In this document: piece by piece, positions 63,457 to 64,000 of the stretch
Numbering within the stretch: the first letter of the stretch is position 1
Layout: every line of letters begins with the position of its first letter
Origin: JBBPZA01 sp963728925
Lineage (GTDB): Bacteria > Actinomycetota > Thermoleophilia > Solirubrobacterales > Solirubrobacteraceae
Direction: 5' to 3'
Length of the DNA: 64,000 nt
NCBI GenBank assembly: GCA_963728925.1
Contig: CAVSMB010000002.1
Span: 199,070 to 263,069 of the forward strand
Notes under the pieces: model-generated
Told to the model about the DNA's origin: nothing
Databases searched by the model: none
What the model saw: the letters and a program-made list of their open reading frames with translations, nothing else
Position numbers and translations under genes: made by a program

Positions 63457-63958
63457 CGAACCCTCTGCTTCCAATTAGACGTTGGTTACGTGCCCCGACT
63501 AATGCGCTGGTTACAGTGTTCGCGATCCCGGCCCCCCCTCCCGGCCCCCCCTATACGCGCGACGATTGGCGACGCAAGCCGTTCCGCCCGCTGCGCTCGA
63601 TGCCGGAAACCACGTGGACAAGCCCCCCGACTGAACGCCGGGCTGCGCGCGCAGCCGGAGAAGCTCAGCGGTTGCCCGCGCAGCTGAAGCCGACCGTCTC
63701 CGTGCGCCAGCCGAGACGCTGACCCGGCGCAGACGTCGCTCGCGGACGCCGCCCACGTCGTGATCACGCAGGTGTCACCGTCGTCCTCGACGGCCGCGGA
63801 GCCGTTCGCCGCACTCATGATCTCGCGACCATCGACCGTCGCACGAATAACACGACTCGGCGTGCTCTGCAGCCCAGCCGAGCAGGCGAGCGACTCATCT
63901 GAGCATTCTTCGAGTTGCATCGACTGACCCTATTCAAGCGATGCTAGCCTACCCTCGG
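63457..63958. other. 500-bp stretch without firm gene
   Basis: It holds the acs promoter. A minus-strand frame from ATG 63920 (MQLEECSDESLACSAGLQST, VDGREIMSAANGSAAVEDDG) looks protein-like for ~65 residues and then loses coding character, so it may be a remnant of a short gene. Two poly-C runs lie at 63533-63548. Confidence 0.35.
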
Positions 63959-64000
63959 ATGACCGCGGTGCTATCCGCATTCCGCCGCGAGCCGGGACGG
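63959..64000 (+). CDS. Possible start of a gene running off the window
   Basis: ATG 63959 opens MTAVLSAFRREPGR to the edge. TAGCCT at 63945-63950 is an acceptable -10 element eight bases before, so it could be leaderless like 32870 and 44851. Only 14 codons are visible. Confidence 0.3.
   Translation, partial: MTAVLSAFRREPGR

Noticed and set aside
63486..63920. 144-residue minus-strand protein
   Set aside because: Only the first ~65 residues look protein-like; the rest is low-complexity Arg/Gly shadow, so it is mentioned but not called.

Overview
The window is a high-GC chromosomal segment with very tight gene packing. Many genes start with GTG or TTG, and start/stop overlaps of the GTGA, ATGA and TGATG kind join most operonic neighbours. 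Together with the gene content (a long acidic-tailed DEAD/DEAH helicase, a dipeptide-type ABC operon, a CcsA/CcmC-type cytochrome c system, PPOX/F420-like flavoproteins, MpaB-family oxygenase) this points to an actinobacterium, most likely in the Thermoleophilia/Solirubrobacterales. That placement is an inference from style and content; no 16S gene is present. Three tRNA genes are seen: Arg(CCU), Glu(UUC) and Val(UAC).

Layout. 1-3300: tRNA-Arg, a membrane protein, and a graveyard (transposase remnant, integrase start, degenerate tRNA-Arg half, glycosyltransferase fragment). 3390-6690: catalase, a small membrane protein and a coupled CLC-type chloride channel. 6848-13295: an oligopeptide ABC transporter operon (permease, binding lipoprotein, permease, two ATPases) ending in a YbaK/EbsC-type deacylase that seems to start at CTG inside a CTGA overlap. 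13262-16722 (minus): TlpA-like thioredoxin, acetyltransferase, GalT-like enzyme, D-aminoacyl-tRNA deacylase, lipoprotein and a conserved hypothetical. 16881-19658: helicase. 19772-22638: BirA, SAM hydroxide adenosyltransferase and NDH-2. 22635-30762 (minus): a tetrapyrrole, cytochrome c and molybdopterin cluster (precorrin-2 dehydrogenase, moaC, moaB, ccmABC, ccmD-like, hemA, hemC, cobA-hemD fusion).

30801-48400 is a rearranged accessory region. It holds an aromatic-compound hydroxylase pair (32870-34965) and, 10 kb away, a TetR regulator diverging from an FAA hydrolase and an extradiol dioxygenase (44132-46763). Both promoters carry the same 12-nt block plus TATCA at fixed spacing, and both look leaderless, so one TetR regulon is proposed. 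Between them lies a stress-type island (universal stress protein, YugP-like protease, HdeD-like protein, AI-2E-family permease, coiled-coil peptide, amphi-Trp protein, MalT-type LuxR regulator). Three exact TCACGC-N5-GCGTGA palindromes lie in it. An IS5-family element has cut the HdeD-like gene off from two of them, and a rhomboid gene seems to have been split by a 1.9-kb inversion.

48400-54660 is ordinary chromosome: tRNA-Glu, an AraC regulator, a VOC protein, a PAS-GAF-GGDEF-HD-GYP protein, GFA and SDR enzymes, and a class A beta-lactamase-like protein with a C-terminal frameshift. It ends at tRNA-Val, which is preceded by three 35-bp tandem repeats. From tRNA-Val to about 60.7 kb is a decayed integrative island: excisionase-like protein, truncated NTPase, DHFR-like protein, an intact IS with 8-bp target duplication, a toxin/antitoxin-like pair with a broken toxin, an integrase remnant and an IS110 remnant. 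Acetyl-CoA synthetase (61312-63456, minus) follows. No CRISPR array, rRNA or prophage structural genes were found.
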